Positions 55,551-64,000 of a stretch of DNA of 64,000 bases are shown here, piece by piece. Location of the stretch: NCBI GenBank assembly GCA_030427585.1, contig JAUIBW010000015.1:1-64000 (forward strand). The letters are read 5' to 3'. Positions within the stretch are counted from its first letter, which is position 1. Every line of letters begins with the position of its first letter. The notes under the pieces were generated by a model that made no database searches, was not told the origin of the DNA, and saw only the letters and a list, made by a program, of their open reading frames with translations. A program made the position numbers and the translations under genes. This DNA is from Bacteroidia bacterium. GTDB taxonomy: Bacteria > Bacteroidota > Bacteroidia > Flavobacteriales > Flavobacteriaceae.

Positions 55551-56828
55551 TTATTTGGTAGATTTTTTCTCTTTCTCGGTAGTTACTTTATCTCCAGTCT
55601 TAAGTATTTTGGTAACCACATTATAAGGCCCTGTTATAACCTCATCTCCTTCCTTCAATCCACTGGTTATCTCAATATTACTATCATCCTGAATACCCGT
55701 TTTTATCACTCTTAATTTGGCCGTTTCGCCATTCTTAACGAATACGCATTCGAATTTTTTATCGGTGTCTGATGATATCTCATCCTTAGAAGGAAGCTCT
55801 TTTACATCAGAAGTATCATTTTTAATTACGATAGAACTTATAGGAACACCTATTACATCCTTTCTTTTATCCGTAATAATATCGACGGTTGCAGTCATAC
55901 CAGGCCTAAACGGAGAATAGTTTTCGGGTTTACCTTCTAGTAAATCGGCATATGACTCCTCCAAAATTCTAACTTTCACTCTAAAATTAGTTACTTGGTC
56001 TGCGCTTACAGCATTTTCGGCAGAATTAGCGATTTCTGTAACTATTCCTTTAAATTGTTTCTTTAGATAAGCATCTACTTCGACAATAGTAGAATCTGCA
56101 ATTGAAACTTTAACGATATCATTTTCATTTACATCTACCTCTACTTCCATGTTACTAAGATCGGCAACACGTACAATCTCTGTACCCGCCATTTGTTGGG
56201 TACCTACTACTCTTTCTCCCAATTCTACGGATAGCTTAGAAATTGTACCTGTCATAGGAGCATAAATTGTAGTTCTACTTAGGTTATCTTTGGCTTCATT
56301 AACAGTTGCCTGAGCACTTCTTACATTATAATATGCTGATTGCTTAGCTGCTTCTGCTCCTTCGTATGCAGAGATTGCTCTATCCCACTCTGCTTTAGAA
56401 ATCACTCCTTTGTCAAACAACGCTTTATTTCGGTCATAGCTTAGTTTTGATTCTTTTAAACTAGCCTCGGCTTGTCGTAATCCGGCTCTTACATTTTCTA
56501 ATGCTGCCTGGGATCTGTTTAATCCAGATTGAATAATATCGGGGTTTATACGAACCAAAAGATCTCCTTTTTGAACTTGTTGTCCCTCTTTGATCGGTAA
56601 GTCAATGATCTCTCCTGATACTTCTGAAGAAAGTTTAACCTCTACTTCGGGCTGTATTTTACCAGTAGCCGAAACGGTTTCTACAATATCAATTTTGTCA
56701 ATTTTGGTAACTGATACTTCTCTAAAGTTTCCACTTTCACCAAACCATCCTGCTTTCTTACCATAAACAAGTAGTACAATTATAACGACAATTATACCTA
56801 AAATGAAGAGTAATTTTTTTTTATTCAT
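55551..56828 (-). CDS. HlyD/MacA-type periplasmic adaptor, second copy in the operon
   Basis: A 425-residue membrane-fusion protein. One N-terminal membrane anchor (about 5-21), a lipoyl-like half motif (VKLSSEVSGEIIDLPIKEGQQVQKGDLLVRI), a helical hairpin (about 105-185), then the second lipoyl half and beta-barrel domains (TIYAPMTGTISKLSVELGERV). It bridges inner-membrane ABC permeases and a TolC channel. It is the last of a six-gene operon that already contains another adaptor; the two are clearly different in sequence. Confidence 0.9.
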   Translation of the reverse strand: MNKKKLLFILGIIVVIIVLLVYGKKAGWFGESGNFREVSVTKIDKIDIVETVSATGKIQPEVEVKLSSEVSGEIIDLPIKEGQQVQKGDLLVRINPDIIQSGLNRSQAALENVRAGLRQAEASLKESKLSYDRNKALFDKGVISKAEWDRAISAYEGAEAAKQSAYYNVRSAQATVNEAKDNLSRTTIYAPMTGTISKLSVELGERVVGTQQMAGTEIVRVADLSNMEVEVDVNENDIVKVSIADSTIVEVDAYLKKQFKGIVTEIANSAENAVSADQVTNFRVKVRILEESYADLLEGKPENYSPFRPGMTATVDIITDKRKDVIGVPISSIVIKNDTSDVKELPSKDEISSDTDKKFECVFVKNGETAKLRVIKTGIQDDSNIEITSGLKEGDEVITGPYNVVTKILKTGDKVTTEKEKKSTK

Positions 56829-56906
56829 GACTCACTTTAACGTTAATTCTATGAAAATACAATCTTTTTCTAAATAGAGTAGTCAAAAAAATTGAATGCT
56901 ACTATT

Positions 56907-58355
56907 CTATAATTTTATATCAGCAATCTTTATTCCGAAATACAGCTCTAACACTTTTAATTTAAAAATGAAATCAAACTTATTTTGTACTTCCTGGCTT
57001 TGCGCATTTTCTAATCTAAATTTTGATTGGCTAAAATCAAAGGCGTTAGTTAGCCCTACATCATAACGATCTTTTGCATATTCATATGCTCTTTCTTGAG
57101 CTTTTACAGAAACTTGAGCAGCTTCGTATGCTTCTGCAGCTCCTTTTGCATCGAGGTACGCCTGATATACATTGCTATCCAAATCCAATTCTGCTTGCTC
57201 TAATTGAAATTCTGTACGCTTTACATTAACCTTACTTCTTTTTACAGCATTCCTTGCAGAAAATCCATTAAAAATCGGTACCTGAAGAGATAATCCATAA
57301 GAAATACCATCATTAGTATATAACTGATCAATAAATGGTGCAGCGTCCTGTTCTACAAGAAGTAAATTAGGAGTCTGTGCAACAACATTCTGCCCTGTTG
57401 CTTCTACAATACCAATATTCTGAGTTAATACAGGATTATTCTCATCCAAAACACGTGCAAAAGATTTAGCTCCTGATTCTCTGGTATTATAATTAAAAGA
57501 ACCGCTTAACGTAGGGTAATATGCTCCTCTGGCAATTTCAAGGTCTTTTTCTGCTATAAGTTTATTCTGTTCTGCAATCTGCACTTCATATCTTGATTCT
57601 CTAGCTTGTGCAATTACCTGATCAATAGGTTTTTCTAACATTTCTGATCCTGGAACTAAATACTCTTGTTCTGCAATATCAAAATCTTCATAATTTTTAA
57701 TTAGTAATCGCTGTGCTAATCCAATTAATGCAATCTGTACTGCATTTTCTGCTTGTACAATTCTTGTTAATTCATCTGCAGAAGTTGCTTCAATTTCGAG
57801 AAGATCTCCTTGAGGTAATACTCCTGCTTCTACCAGATCTTTAGTACGTTGTAATTGCTCTAATGTGATCTCGTGTTGTTTCTCTACCACTTTTAAAGAT
57901 TCCTTGTTTAAAAGTACTTGCAGATAACTATTTGCTACAAATAATGCAATATCATCTTTAGACTTACCCAAATTATATTGACTAAGTAGTTTATTAAGTT
58001 TAGCTCTTTGAAATCTTTTTATATTTCTTAAACCACTAAATATGGTTACTCCTGCACTAACACCATAATTAGAACTTCTAAATGTCTGTGTTTTATTTTC
58101 GTTAGTAATAGGATCTGTAGATAAACCAGAACTCCAAAAATTAGAAGCAGATGCATTTAATGATGGTAGAAAATTTCCTATGGCATCAATTCTATCAATT
58201 TCTGTTGCCTCTACATCTAATGCAGATTGTTTTATTGCAATATTATTTTCTAAAGCATATTCTACACACTCGCGTAATGTCCATTTCTTTTCTTGCGCCT
58301 GAATTTCTAGCACTCCAAAGAAAGTAATGCATAAAATTAAAATTCTAATTCTCAT
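56907..58355 (-). CDS. TolC-family outer-membrane efflux channel
   Basis: I choose the ATG at 58355 (482 residues), giving the signal peptide MRIRILILCITFFGVLEIQAQ; the track adds 22 residues without signal character. The protein has the two OEP repeats of TolC (about 28-230 and 260-480), with WTLRECVEYALENNIAIKQS at the start and long helical segments rich in Ala and Gln. It lies between the two adaptor genes and supplies the outer-membrane exit for the ABC pump. Confidence 0.92.
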   Translation of the reverse strand: MRIRILILCITFFGVLEIQAQEKKWTLRECVEYALENNIAIKQSALDVEATEIDRIDAIGNFLPSLNASASNFWSSGLSTDPITNENKTQTFRSSNYGVSAGVTIFSGLRNIKRFQRAKLNKLLSQYNLGKSKDDIALFVANSYLQVLLNKESLKVVEKQHEITLEQLQRTKDLVEAGVLPQGDLLEIEATSADELTRIVQAENAVQIALIGLAQRLLIKNYEDFDIAEQEYLVPGSEMLEKPIDQVIAQARESRYEVQIAEQNKLIAEKDLEIARGAYYPTLSGSFNYNTRESGAKSFARVLDENNPVLTQNIGIVEATGQNVVAQTPNLLLVEQDAAPFIDQLYTNDGISYGLSLQVPIFNGFSARNAVKRSKVNVKRTEFQLEQAELDLDSNVYQAYLDAKGAAEAYEAAQVSVKAQERAYEYAKDRYDVGLTNAFDFSQSKFRLENAQSQEVQNKFDFIFKLKVLELYFGIKIADIKL

Positions 58356-58526
58356 AAGTTTAAAATCTATAGTGTCCTTTTGTGATGAGAACTTGCCTAA
58401 ATTTTTTACTATTATTTTCATACTATGGTATAGGTATATATTTGATTGATGTTGTTACAGATTATTTAAAAAATATTTTTAATTATCTAACCACTATCAA
58501 AAATATTGTTTTAAAACATACTGGCT

Positions 58527-59645
58527 TTACTCTTTTTCATCTTCTTTTTTAATGGGCTCTGTTTTATTCCAAACTTTAATATCATCTTCTTCTGTTATTC
58601 CTGATAGAATTTCAACATTAATACCATCAGAAATACCAATTTCAACATCTCTTCTTTCAAATTTTTGGTCTCCAATTTGTACTTCTACATAAGGGTCTTC
58701 TGTTTTTTTATCAAATTGCAAAAGTGCTTCTTTTATAGCTAGAATATCATTTTTTGTTTCTAAAACAATTGAAGCATTTGCGCTATATCCTGCTCTTATA
58801 AAATATGATTTATCCAGAAAGACTTCACCTTCAATTTTAAACTGAACAGCACCTTGTTCTTCATCTCCTTTTGGTGCGATAAATTTTAGTTTTGCATCAA
58901 ATTCTTTATCTCGTATAGCTCCAAGACTAACTTTTAAAGGCATATCAATTTTTAGCTTATTTACCTCTGCTTCATCTACTTTTCCTTCAAAAATCATTTT
59001 GTTCAAATCTGCAATCGTAGCAATTGTGGTCCCGTCATTAAAGTTATTACTTTCTATCACCTGATCACCTTCTTTAACAGGAATTTCAAGGATGGTTCCT
59101 GATACCGTTGCACGTATATTAGTATTAGCTGTAGAAGAACCTCCTGCAGAGCCTAAACGTATGATCTGAAGATCACTCTGCGCATTCGAAAGATCTTGTC
59201 TTGCCTGATTATATCTTAGGTCTATATTATTAAAATCCTGACTAGAGATTACTCCTTTATCAAAAAGCGCCTTATTTCTATCATATTCTACCTTAGAGTT
59301 ATTTAAAACAATTTGTGCATTTTTAACACGCCCTCTTGCACTATTTAACGATTGTTCGTTAGGTACTACTTTTACTTTAGCTATTAAATCTCCTGTTTTT
59401 ATTGCTGCTCCTTCTTCTACATAAATCTTTTCTATAATTCCTGAAATTTGAGGTTTGATTGCTACTTCATCCTCTGGAACTACCTTTCCTGTCGCTACTG
59501 TTTTTTCTTCAATAGAAGTTTTAAATGCTTTTTCTGTTGTAAATACAATCGGTGATTTACTGTTAGAGTCTATAAGGTACTTACCTGAAAAACCTAGTAA
59601 GGCCACGAAAATTACAACTAATAAAATTTTAAAAAACTTTTTCAT
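58527..59645 (-). CDS. MacA-type periplasmic adaptor, first copy in the operon
   Basis: A 372-residue membrane-fusion protein with a membrane anchor (about 5-24), the lipoyl motif KPQISGIIEKIYVEEGAAIKTGDLIAKV near 65-92, a hairpin (about 95-165), ATVSGTILEIPVKEGDQV near 179, and a beta-barrel domain. It follows the two permease genes by about 30 bp, as MacA does in MacAB systems. Substrate unknown. Confidence 0.92.
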   Translation of the reverse strand: MKKFFKILLVVIFVALLGFSGKYLIDSNSKSPIVFTTEKAFKTSIEEKTVATGKVVPEDEVAIKPQISGIIEKIYVEEGAAIKTGDLIAKVKVVPNEQSLNSARGRVKNAQIVLNNSKVEYDRNKALFDKGVISSQDFNNIDLRYNQARQDLSNAQSDLQIIRLGSAGGSSTANTNIRATVSGTILEIPVKEGDQVIESNNFNDGTTIATIADLNKMIFEGKVDEAEVNKLKIDMPLKVSLGAIRDKEFDAKLKFIAPKGDEEQGAVQFKIEGEVFLDKSYFIRAGYSANASIVLETKNDILAIKEALLQFDKKTEDPYVEVQIGDQKFERRDVEIGISDGINVEILSGITEEDDIKVWNKTEPIKKEDEKE

Positions 59646-59675
59646 TTGGATTGATGATTATTCTGGTTATTTATT

Positions 59676-60938
59676 TTATTCTTCTCTTAATGCTTCAATT
59701 GGTTTTATACTTACGGCTTTTTGTGCTGGGATAAGCCCTATTATTGTTCCTAATAAGACTATAGACAATAATGCTCCTGTTACTGCAAAGAAATCGACTG
59801 TAGGATTTAAAATGGGTATATCATCATTATTACCTATTGCGGTATTGATACCCCAAAGTAACAATGTACCAAAAATAAAACCTAATAATCCCGCTAAAAA
59901 CGTAAGCAATACAGATTCTAGCATGATTTGTCCTCTTACTTCTGCTGGTGTTGCTCCCAATGCTCTACGCACTCCAATCTCTCTGGTACGTTCTTTAACT
60001 GTAATTAACAGAACATTACCTATCGCTATTACTCCTGCAATAAGGGTAGCGATCCCTACAATATAGGTTATCAAACGCATGCCAGATAGAAATCCGTTAA
60101 CTTTTGCTACTTCTTCACCTAAATTAAAACTTCCAAAAGCCTGCGTATCATCTGGATGTACATTATGTATTCTTTTAAGTGTAGTTTTTATAGTAGCTTC
60201 TGTATTTACAATATTCTTATCTGGTTTGGCAGTGATCACCATCCAGGATATATTTTTACCTTGGTTAAAAATGGTTTGAAATGTTGTGAATGGCAGAAAA
60301 ATAGAATCGTCTCCTTCAAATCCAGATTGAGTGGGTTTATATACTCCTATTACCTTGAAATAAATCCCGTTTATTCTTACAAAATCTCCTATTGCTTCTT
60401 CATCTTTATCATAAAATTGCTTATAAATATCTTCGCCAATAACACAGACTTTACGTTCGTATTTTATATCTTCTTCATTAATAAATCTTCCTCCGTCAAA
60501 TATTTTTTTCTTCGATACTTTATCTATAGTTGGATAATCCCCAAATACCTTAAATGCACCTGATTTAGAACCTTTTACAAACTGCCCTGGTGGTGTTCCC
60601 CATTGTCCTGTAACGTTACGTGGAGCGATATACTCTATATCATCAACCTGAGATTCTAATGTTTCGACATCATCCAATGTAAGTTGCATTCGTCTCCCTC
60701 TCTTAAAACCTTCGTTAGGTATACTGGTTTGTTGCCCCCAAACAAACATCGTGTTGGTTGCAAAATCATTAAATTGACTTCTAAAACTATTATCCAGTCC
60801 CTTAGCCATTCCTAAAAGAAACACAAATAAAAACACTCCCCAAGTCACCCCGATAACCGTAATTATGGTTCTTATTTTATTCTTACGAATAGCTCCATAA
60901 ATTTCTTGCCAGGTATCTCTTTCAAATATAAATTTCAT
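59676..60938 (-). CDS. MacB-type ABC transporter permease, second
   Basis: A 420-residue permease of the MacB/FtsX type. The first membrane segment is at about 22-46, a large periplasmic domain follows (about 50-280), then three C-terminal segments. The signature ERTREIGVRRALGATPAEVRGQIMLE lies between the second and third segments. It ends QKAVSIKPIEALREE, as MacB-like permeases do. It differs from the preceding permease and probably pairs with it as a heterodimer. Confidence 0.93.
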   Translation of the reverse strand: MKFIFERDTWQEIYGAIRKNKIRTIITVIGVTWGVFLFVFLLGMAKGLDNSFRSQFNDFATNTMFVWGQQTSIPNEGFKRGRRMQLTLDDVETLESQVDDIEYIAPRNVTGQWGTPPGQFVKGSKSGAFKVFGDYPTIDKVSKKKIFDGGRFINEEDIKYERKVCVIGEDIYKQFYDKDEEAIGDFVRINGIYFKVIGVYKPTQSGFEGDDSIFLPFTTFQTIFNQGKNISWMVITAKPDKNIVNTEATIKTTLKRIHNVHPDDTQAFGSFNLGEEVAKVNGFLSGMRLITYIVGIATLIAGVIAIGNVLLITVKERTREIGVRRALGATPAEVRGQIMLESVLLTFLAGLLGFIFGTLLLWGINTAIGNNDDIPILNPTVDFFAVTGALLSIVLLGTIIGLIPAQKAVSIKPIEALREE

Positions 60939-60955
60939 GCCAATTCGATTTTTAG

Positions 60956-62185
60956 TTATTCATCTCTCAACGCAATTATAGGTTTTATTTTTGCTGCTCT
61001 TCTTGCCGGAATATACCCTGCCAAAAGTCCAAAAAATATCAATACCAATGTGGCCGTCATAATAATACCTGTATCAACCTTAGGATTAAGAATAAAAAAC
61101 TCTTCCAGATTATTACCTATAAGTTTTAATGCAAGAATCCCTAAAATTAAACCAAGATATCCCGCGACAGATGTTATTAAAACCGATTCTTGAAGCACCA
61201 TAGCTATGATTGATCTTGGTGACGCTCCCAGTGCTTTTCTAATTCCTAATTCTTTGGTACGTTCTTTAACACTAAACGTCATGATATTACCAATACCAAT
61301 AACTCCAGAGATTAAGGTTCCTATACCTACAACAAATATGATCATATAAATACCTCCAAGAATAACCATGGTTTCTTTTATATCTTCGGCAAAACTTCGT
61401 ACTCTGATTGCACTTTGATCATCTGGTGCTACTTTAAATTTTTCTTTAAGATCTTCTTCAATTTTTTTAGAAAATGCGATAGCCTGTTCGGTACTCATAG
61501 CCATATTATAGGATAAGTTTATCTGATCAATATGGTCATTATTTCCATAAAGCAACTGAACGGTTTTATATGGCATATAGATTATTCGTTCTTCATTATC
61601 ACCACCACTATCCTGAAAAACTCCTATTATTTTATAAGCAATCCCATCTACGTTTAGCATTTTACCTAAGGCCTTTTCATTTTTAAAAAGATCTTTTTCT
61701 ACTAGTCTTCCAATAACAATATTCTTGGTACGCTCGTTAATATCTGATTCATTAAGATATCGCCCGTTCATCATTATGGTTTTCTCAAGATATTGATGAT
61801 CGGGATGTACAGCTCTTATACTATAGCTACCAGATTCTTTCTTGTATTTTGCAGAACCGTTTCTATATATTCTTGGGGTAGCGAACTCAACTTTACCTGT
61901 ATAATTGCTTTTTATAAATTCGAAATCTTCATTTTTAAACTGAATTCTTCTATTTTCCTGAAAACCTTTGTATGCTTTTGATGTGTTCCCGCCACGAATG
62001 AATATAATATTTTGGGCATCATCTACAAAACTGCTCAAAAAACTATTGAGAAGGCCATTACCCAACCCTAATAAAATTGTAAAGATCAGGATTCCTAAAG
62101 CCACAGTAAATCCCGAAAGGAATGTACGTAACTTATTTTTTCCTATAGCTTCAAATATTTCACCCCATCTATCTCTATCAAACAT
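60956..62185 (-). CDS. MacB-type ABC transporter permease, first
   Basis: A 409-residue permease with the same four-segment layout: the first helix at about 22-46, the periplasmic domain to about 275, and the ERTKELGIRKALGASPRSIIAMVLQE signature. Its start overlaps the ABC ATPase stop by 8 bp, so translation is coupled. It is separated from the second permease by 17 bp. Substrate unknown; candidates are peptides, antibiotics or lipids. Confidence 0.93.
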   Translation of the reverse strand: MFDRDRWGEIFEAIGKNKLRTFLSGFTVALGILIFTILLGLGNGLLNSFLSSFVDDAQNIIFIRGGNTSKAYKGFQENRRIQFKNEDFEFIKSNYTGKVEFATPRIYRNGSAKYKKESGSYSIRAVHPDHQYLEKTIMMNGRYLNESDINERTKNIVIGRLVEKDLFKNEKALGKMLNVDGIAYKIIGVFQDSGGDNEERIIYMPYKTVQLLYGNNDHIDQINLSYNMAMSTEQAIAFSKKIEEDLKEKFKVAPDDQSAIRVRSFAEDIKETMVILGGIYMIIFVVGIGTLISGVIGIGNIMTFSVKERTKELGIRKALGASPRSIIAMVLQESVLITSVAGYLGLILGILALKLIGNNLEEFFILNPKVDTGIIMTATLVLIFFGLLAGYIPARRAAKIKPIIALRDE

Positions 62186-62879
62186 ATTGAGATGCTCTAA
62201 CTTGTTCTACTTCTTTATCTTCTACAATAACACCATCTTTAAGGTGTACTATGCGTTTGCACATATCAGCAATATCTGGCTCGTGAGTTACTACTAATAT
62301 GGTTTTACCTTCATCATTAATATTCTGGATGATATCCATTACTTCATAAGAAGTCTTACTATCCAGAGCTCCTGTGGGTTCATCGGCCAATAATACTTTA
62401 GGATCTGCGGCTAATGCTCTGGCAATTGCTACGCGTTGTTTTTGTCCTCCAGAAAGCTCACTTGGTAAATGTGTTGCCCATTCTCCCAATCCAACTTTAC
62501 CAAGATATTCCATGGCTTTATCAATTCTTTCTTTTCGTTTTTTACGTTGATAATATAACGGAAGGGCAACATTTTCTAGAGCCGTCTTGTAATTAATTAA
62601 ATTGAAAGATTGAAAAACAAATCCCAAGAATTTGTTACGATACTGTGCTGCTTTGGTTTCATTTAATCCTTTGATAGGAACTTCATCCAGGAAATAACTT
62701 CCACTATCTGCTTCATCCAACATTCCTAAGATGTTTAACAATGTAGATTTTCCAGAACCCGAAGATCCCATTATAGCGACCAACTCGCCTTCTTTCACAC
62801 TAAAATCTATTCCTTTAAGTACATGAAGCGAATTGCTTCCCATTTGGTAAGATTTATGTAAGTCTTTTATTTCAATCAT
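62178..62879 (-). CDS. MacB/LolD-type ABC transporter ATP-binding protein
   Basis: A 233-residue ATPase. Walker A is GSSGSGKST (about 36-44), signature LSGGQKQR, Walker B VLLADEPTGALD, and switch His in VTHEPDIA. It belongs to the LolD/MacB ATPase branch and is first of the six-gene operon: ATPase, two permeases, adaptor, TolC, adaptor. Confidence 0.95.
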   Translation of the reverse strand: MIEIKDLHKSYQMGSNSLHVLKGIDFSVKEGELVAIMGSSGSGKSTLLNILGMLDEADSGSYFLDEVPIKGLNETKAAQYRNKFLGFVFQSFNLINYKTALENVALPLYYQRKKRKERIDKAMEYLGKVGLGEWATHLPSELSGGQKQRVAIARALAADPKVLLADEPTGALDSKTSYEVMDIIQNINDEGKTILVVTHEPDIADMCKRIVHLKDGVIVEDKEVEQVRASQYV

Positions 62880-62940
62880 AATACTGGATTAAGATTTGTA
62901 AGGCAAAATACCTTGATAAAACTGAGACCCACTAGCCTAA

Positions 62941-62958
62941 AAATACGGTACAGTATTT
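62941..62958. promoter_or_regulatory. Inverted repeat AAATAC-N6-GTATTT upstream of the efflux operon
   Basis: Perfect 6-bp arms around GGTACA, 61 bp before the ATPase start. A regulator of the pump could bind here. No regulator gene is adjacent. Confidence 0.3.
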
Positions 62959-63088
62959 AGATCAATCTTACAGTTTTCCCCTGAAGATTTATTGATTGGT
63001 TAGCGTCGTCTTGTTACATAAGACTAACTACATAGTATTTTTGTTACATCTTTTCTTGTTATGAAAATGTTAAAAAATTAAGAACTCT

Positions 63089-63331
63089 TTAATCAAGGCT
63101 TTTTGTAGTTGCCGATTTTCTTTTATTTCTATAAATAATATACCCCACAACCCCAATTAAAACATATGGTATAATCATAAGGTATACAATTCCATTATTA
63201 ATTCCCTTTGCTGCCTCTTGCCCTTCTTCGTTCTCTAAAACCGCTCTACACATTGCACATTGAGCTTCTACCGGGATAGTAAATACCAAAAAAAGAGTTA
63301 ATATGTAAAAGGTTTTTATTCGCATACACAT
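63089..63331 (-). CDS. Small CxxC membrane protein next to DUF420
   Basis: An 80-residue protein with a signal segment, then QCAMCRAVLENEE with Cys pair CAMC (about 25-28), and one membrane helix (about 47-66). The ATG two codons later (MRIKTFY) is an equally good start. The CxxC faces the periplasm by topology. The gene lies 9 bp after DUF420, downstream of a likely SCO gene, so a role in copper delivery or cytochrome oxidase assembly is possible. Family known to me only as a flavobacterial hypothetical. Confidence 0.72.
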   Translation of the reverse strand: MCMRIKTFYILTLFLVFTIPVEAQCAMCRAVLENEEGQEAAKGINNGIVYLMIIPYVLIGVVGYIIYRNKRKSATTKSLD

Positions 63332-63340
63332 GTATTCAAA

Positions 63341-63889
63341 CTAAACATAATATGGTGATATCATAAAATACACAATCACACCTGTAATAGCCACATACAA
63401 CCAAATCGGAAATGTAATTCTCGCAATTTTTTTATGCCTATCAAATCGTTTTGCCAGTGCTCTTACATAAGTAATCAATACAAAAGGAATAACTACAACA
63501 GAGAGGATTATATGCGTAATCAAAATAAAATAATATATGTATCGTATCATTCCTTCTCCTCCAAATCGAGTAGAATCACTTGTCATATGATATGCGATAT
63601 ACATAAGTAAAAATAATACCGAACATAAAATAGCTGTTTTCATGAGTTTCTCATGCAATGCAATATTCTTATTTTTTATTGCCCATAAAGCGGCTACTAA
63701 AATCACAGCGGTTAAACCATTAATTGTTGCATATATGGGTGGCAAAAAAGTAAGAGGTTGCACATCAATTCCAAGCCTTCTAAGGTTAACTCCAAACAAT
63801 GCTGCTACTGCAAGAGGGATAAGAATCGATAAAATTACAATCCATTTATTGTATTTTTTTTCTACATCTGATTGACTATTGTTACTCAT
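63341..63889 (-). CDS. DUF420 membrane protein (likely cytochrome oxidase assembly)
   Basis: A 182-residue protein with five predicted membrane segments. PLTFLPPIYATINGLTAVIL, HEKLMKTAILCSVLFLLMYI with its His, AYHMTSDSTRFGG and YYFILITHIILSVVVIPF are DUF420 landmarks, including conserved His residues that could bind metal. DUF420 genes commonly sit with SCO and heme-copper oxidase assembly genes. The start overlaps the upstream gene's stop by 8 bp. Confidence 0.88.
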   Translation of the reverse strand: MSNNSQSDVEKKYNKWIVILSILIPLAVAALFGVNLRRLGIDVQPLTFLPPIYATINGLTAVILVAALWAIKNKNIALHEKLMKTAILCSVLFLLMYIAYHMTSDSTRFGGEGMIRYIYYFILITHIILSVVVIPFVLITYVRALAKRFDRHKKIARITFPIWLYVAITGVIVYFMISPYYV

Positions 63890-64000
63890 TCTTATTTAAT
63901 AGTTTCTTTATATCTTCTAATAAAATTGTTATTTGCTCTTCTTCCCCGTTTTCATCTACTTTTTCCTTCACGTCAATTGTTCCTCTATAGTAAATAATTG
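63882..64000 (-). CDS. 3' end of a probable SCO-family copper chaperone gene (partial)
   Basis: The window edge cuts this minus-strand gene; only the last 39 codons are present and it is absent from the ORF track. The visible end IIYYRGTIDVKEKVDENGEE continues to ILLEDIKKLLNKNE and a TAA stop. RG-x-(Y/I)D followed by LLEDIKKLL resembles the C-terminus of SCO1/SenC proteins, which load copper into cytochrome oxidase. The overlap with DUF420 fits the usual SCO-DUF420 neighbourhood. The call rests on context and a short tail. Confidence 0.6.
   Translation of the reverse strand, partial: IIYYRGTIDVKEKVDENGEEEQITILLEDIKKLLNKNE

Noticed and set aside
59455-61193. Plus-strand ORFs opposite the efflux permeases
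   Set aside because: They are antisense shadows of conserved MacB-type genes.
1-64000. tRNA, rRNA and CRISPR
   Set aside because: No tRNA-like arm pattern, rRNA segment or spaced repeat array was recognised by eye; a tRNA search tool could still overrule this.

Overview
The window is an AT-rich chromosomal segment of a marine-type Flavobacteriaceae (Bacteroidota); an Aquimarina-like genus is my guess, not something I can prove here. The signs are a type IX secretion (T9SS) sorting domain, a PorP/SprF-family protein, a fused HPPK-deoxynucleoside kinase, the order nadK-DUF6089-uppS-bamA-ompH-ompH-murI, TAnnTTTG-type promoters, and few recognisable Shine-Dalgarno sequences. I recognised no tRNA, rRNA, CRISPR array, insertion sequence or prophage.

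Layout: 0.2-8.6 kb holds a secreted M43 metalloprotease, an M19 dipeptidase lipoprotein, folK-dNK, a queuosine-precursor-type transporter and an AsmA-like protein. 8.8-12.8 kb holds a duplicated two-gene cassette of unknown function (secreted beta-helix-like protein plus a 145-residue secreted partner). 12.9-18.1 kb holds a LysE-type exporter, a PLP decarboxylase, DUF2797, a GH3-family protein and a small secreted protein. 18.2-25 kb (minus strand) holds clpX, clpP, tig, a PF04020 membrane protein, and an SGNH-hydrolase lipoprotein paired with a FadL-like porin. 25.3-35.5 kb holds a hydrolase and pdxJ, then the CBS/nadK/envelope-biogenesis run through bamA, two Skp-like chaperones and murI.

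35.5-40.8 kb is the most suggestive accessory region. It has an orphan GG-leader RiPP-like peptide, a LytTR response regulator, its TPR histidine kinase, and a divergent VWA lipoprotein plus rhodanese pair. Three TCCCTnAT direct repeats at exact 21-bp spacing lie between the kinase and VWA genes. 40.9-50.8 kb holds a PorP/SprF protein, a duplicated-domain Nfu protein, an AraC regulator, and glyA-gcvP-gcvT-gcvH followed by dodecin. 50.8-54.8 kb holds a DUF255 thioredoxin-fold lipoprotein and two divergent paralogous secreted proteins. 54.8-62.9 kb (minus strand) holds tsaB and a six-gene MacAB-TolC-type efflux operon with two permeases and two adaptors. The right edge holds a small CxxC membrane protein, DUF420 and the 3' end of a probable SCO-family gene, a likely respiratory copper/cytochrome oxidase assembly cluster.

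Several ORF-track entries carry false N-terminal extensions (uppS, bamA, the first ompH, PorP, DUF255, the 53-kb secreted protein, TolC); I give the starts I consider correct. The best leads for undescribed biology are the duplicated beta-helix cassette with inverted repeats upstream of both copies, the LytTR/peptide/VWA neighbourhood with its 21-bp operator-like repeats, and matched 17-bp palindromes (TTACGG-N5-CCGTAA) about 160 bp upstream of two unrelated secreted-protein genes.
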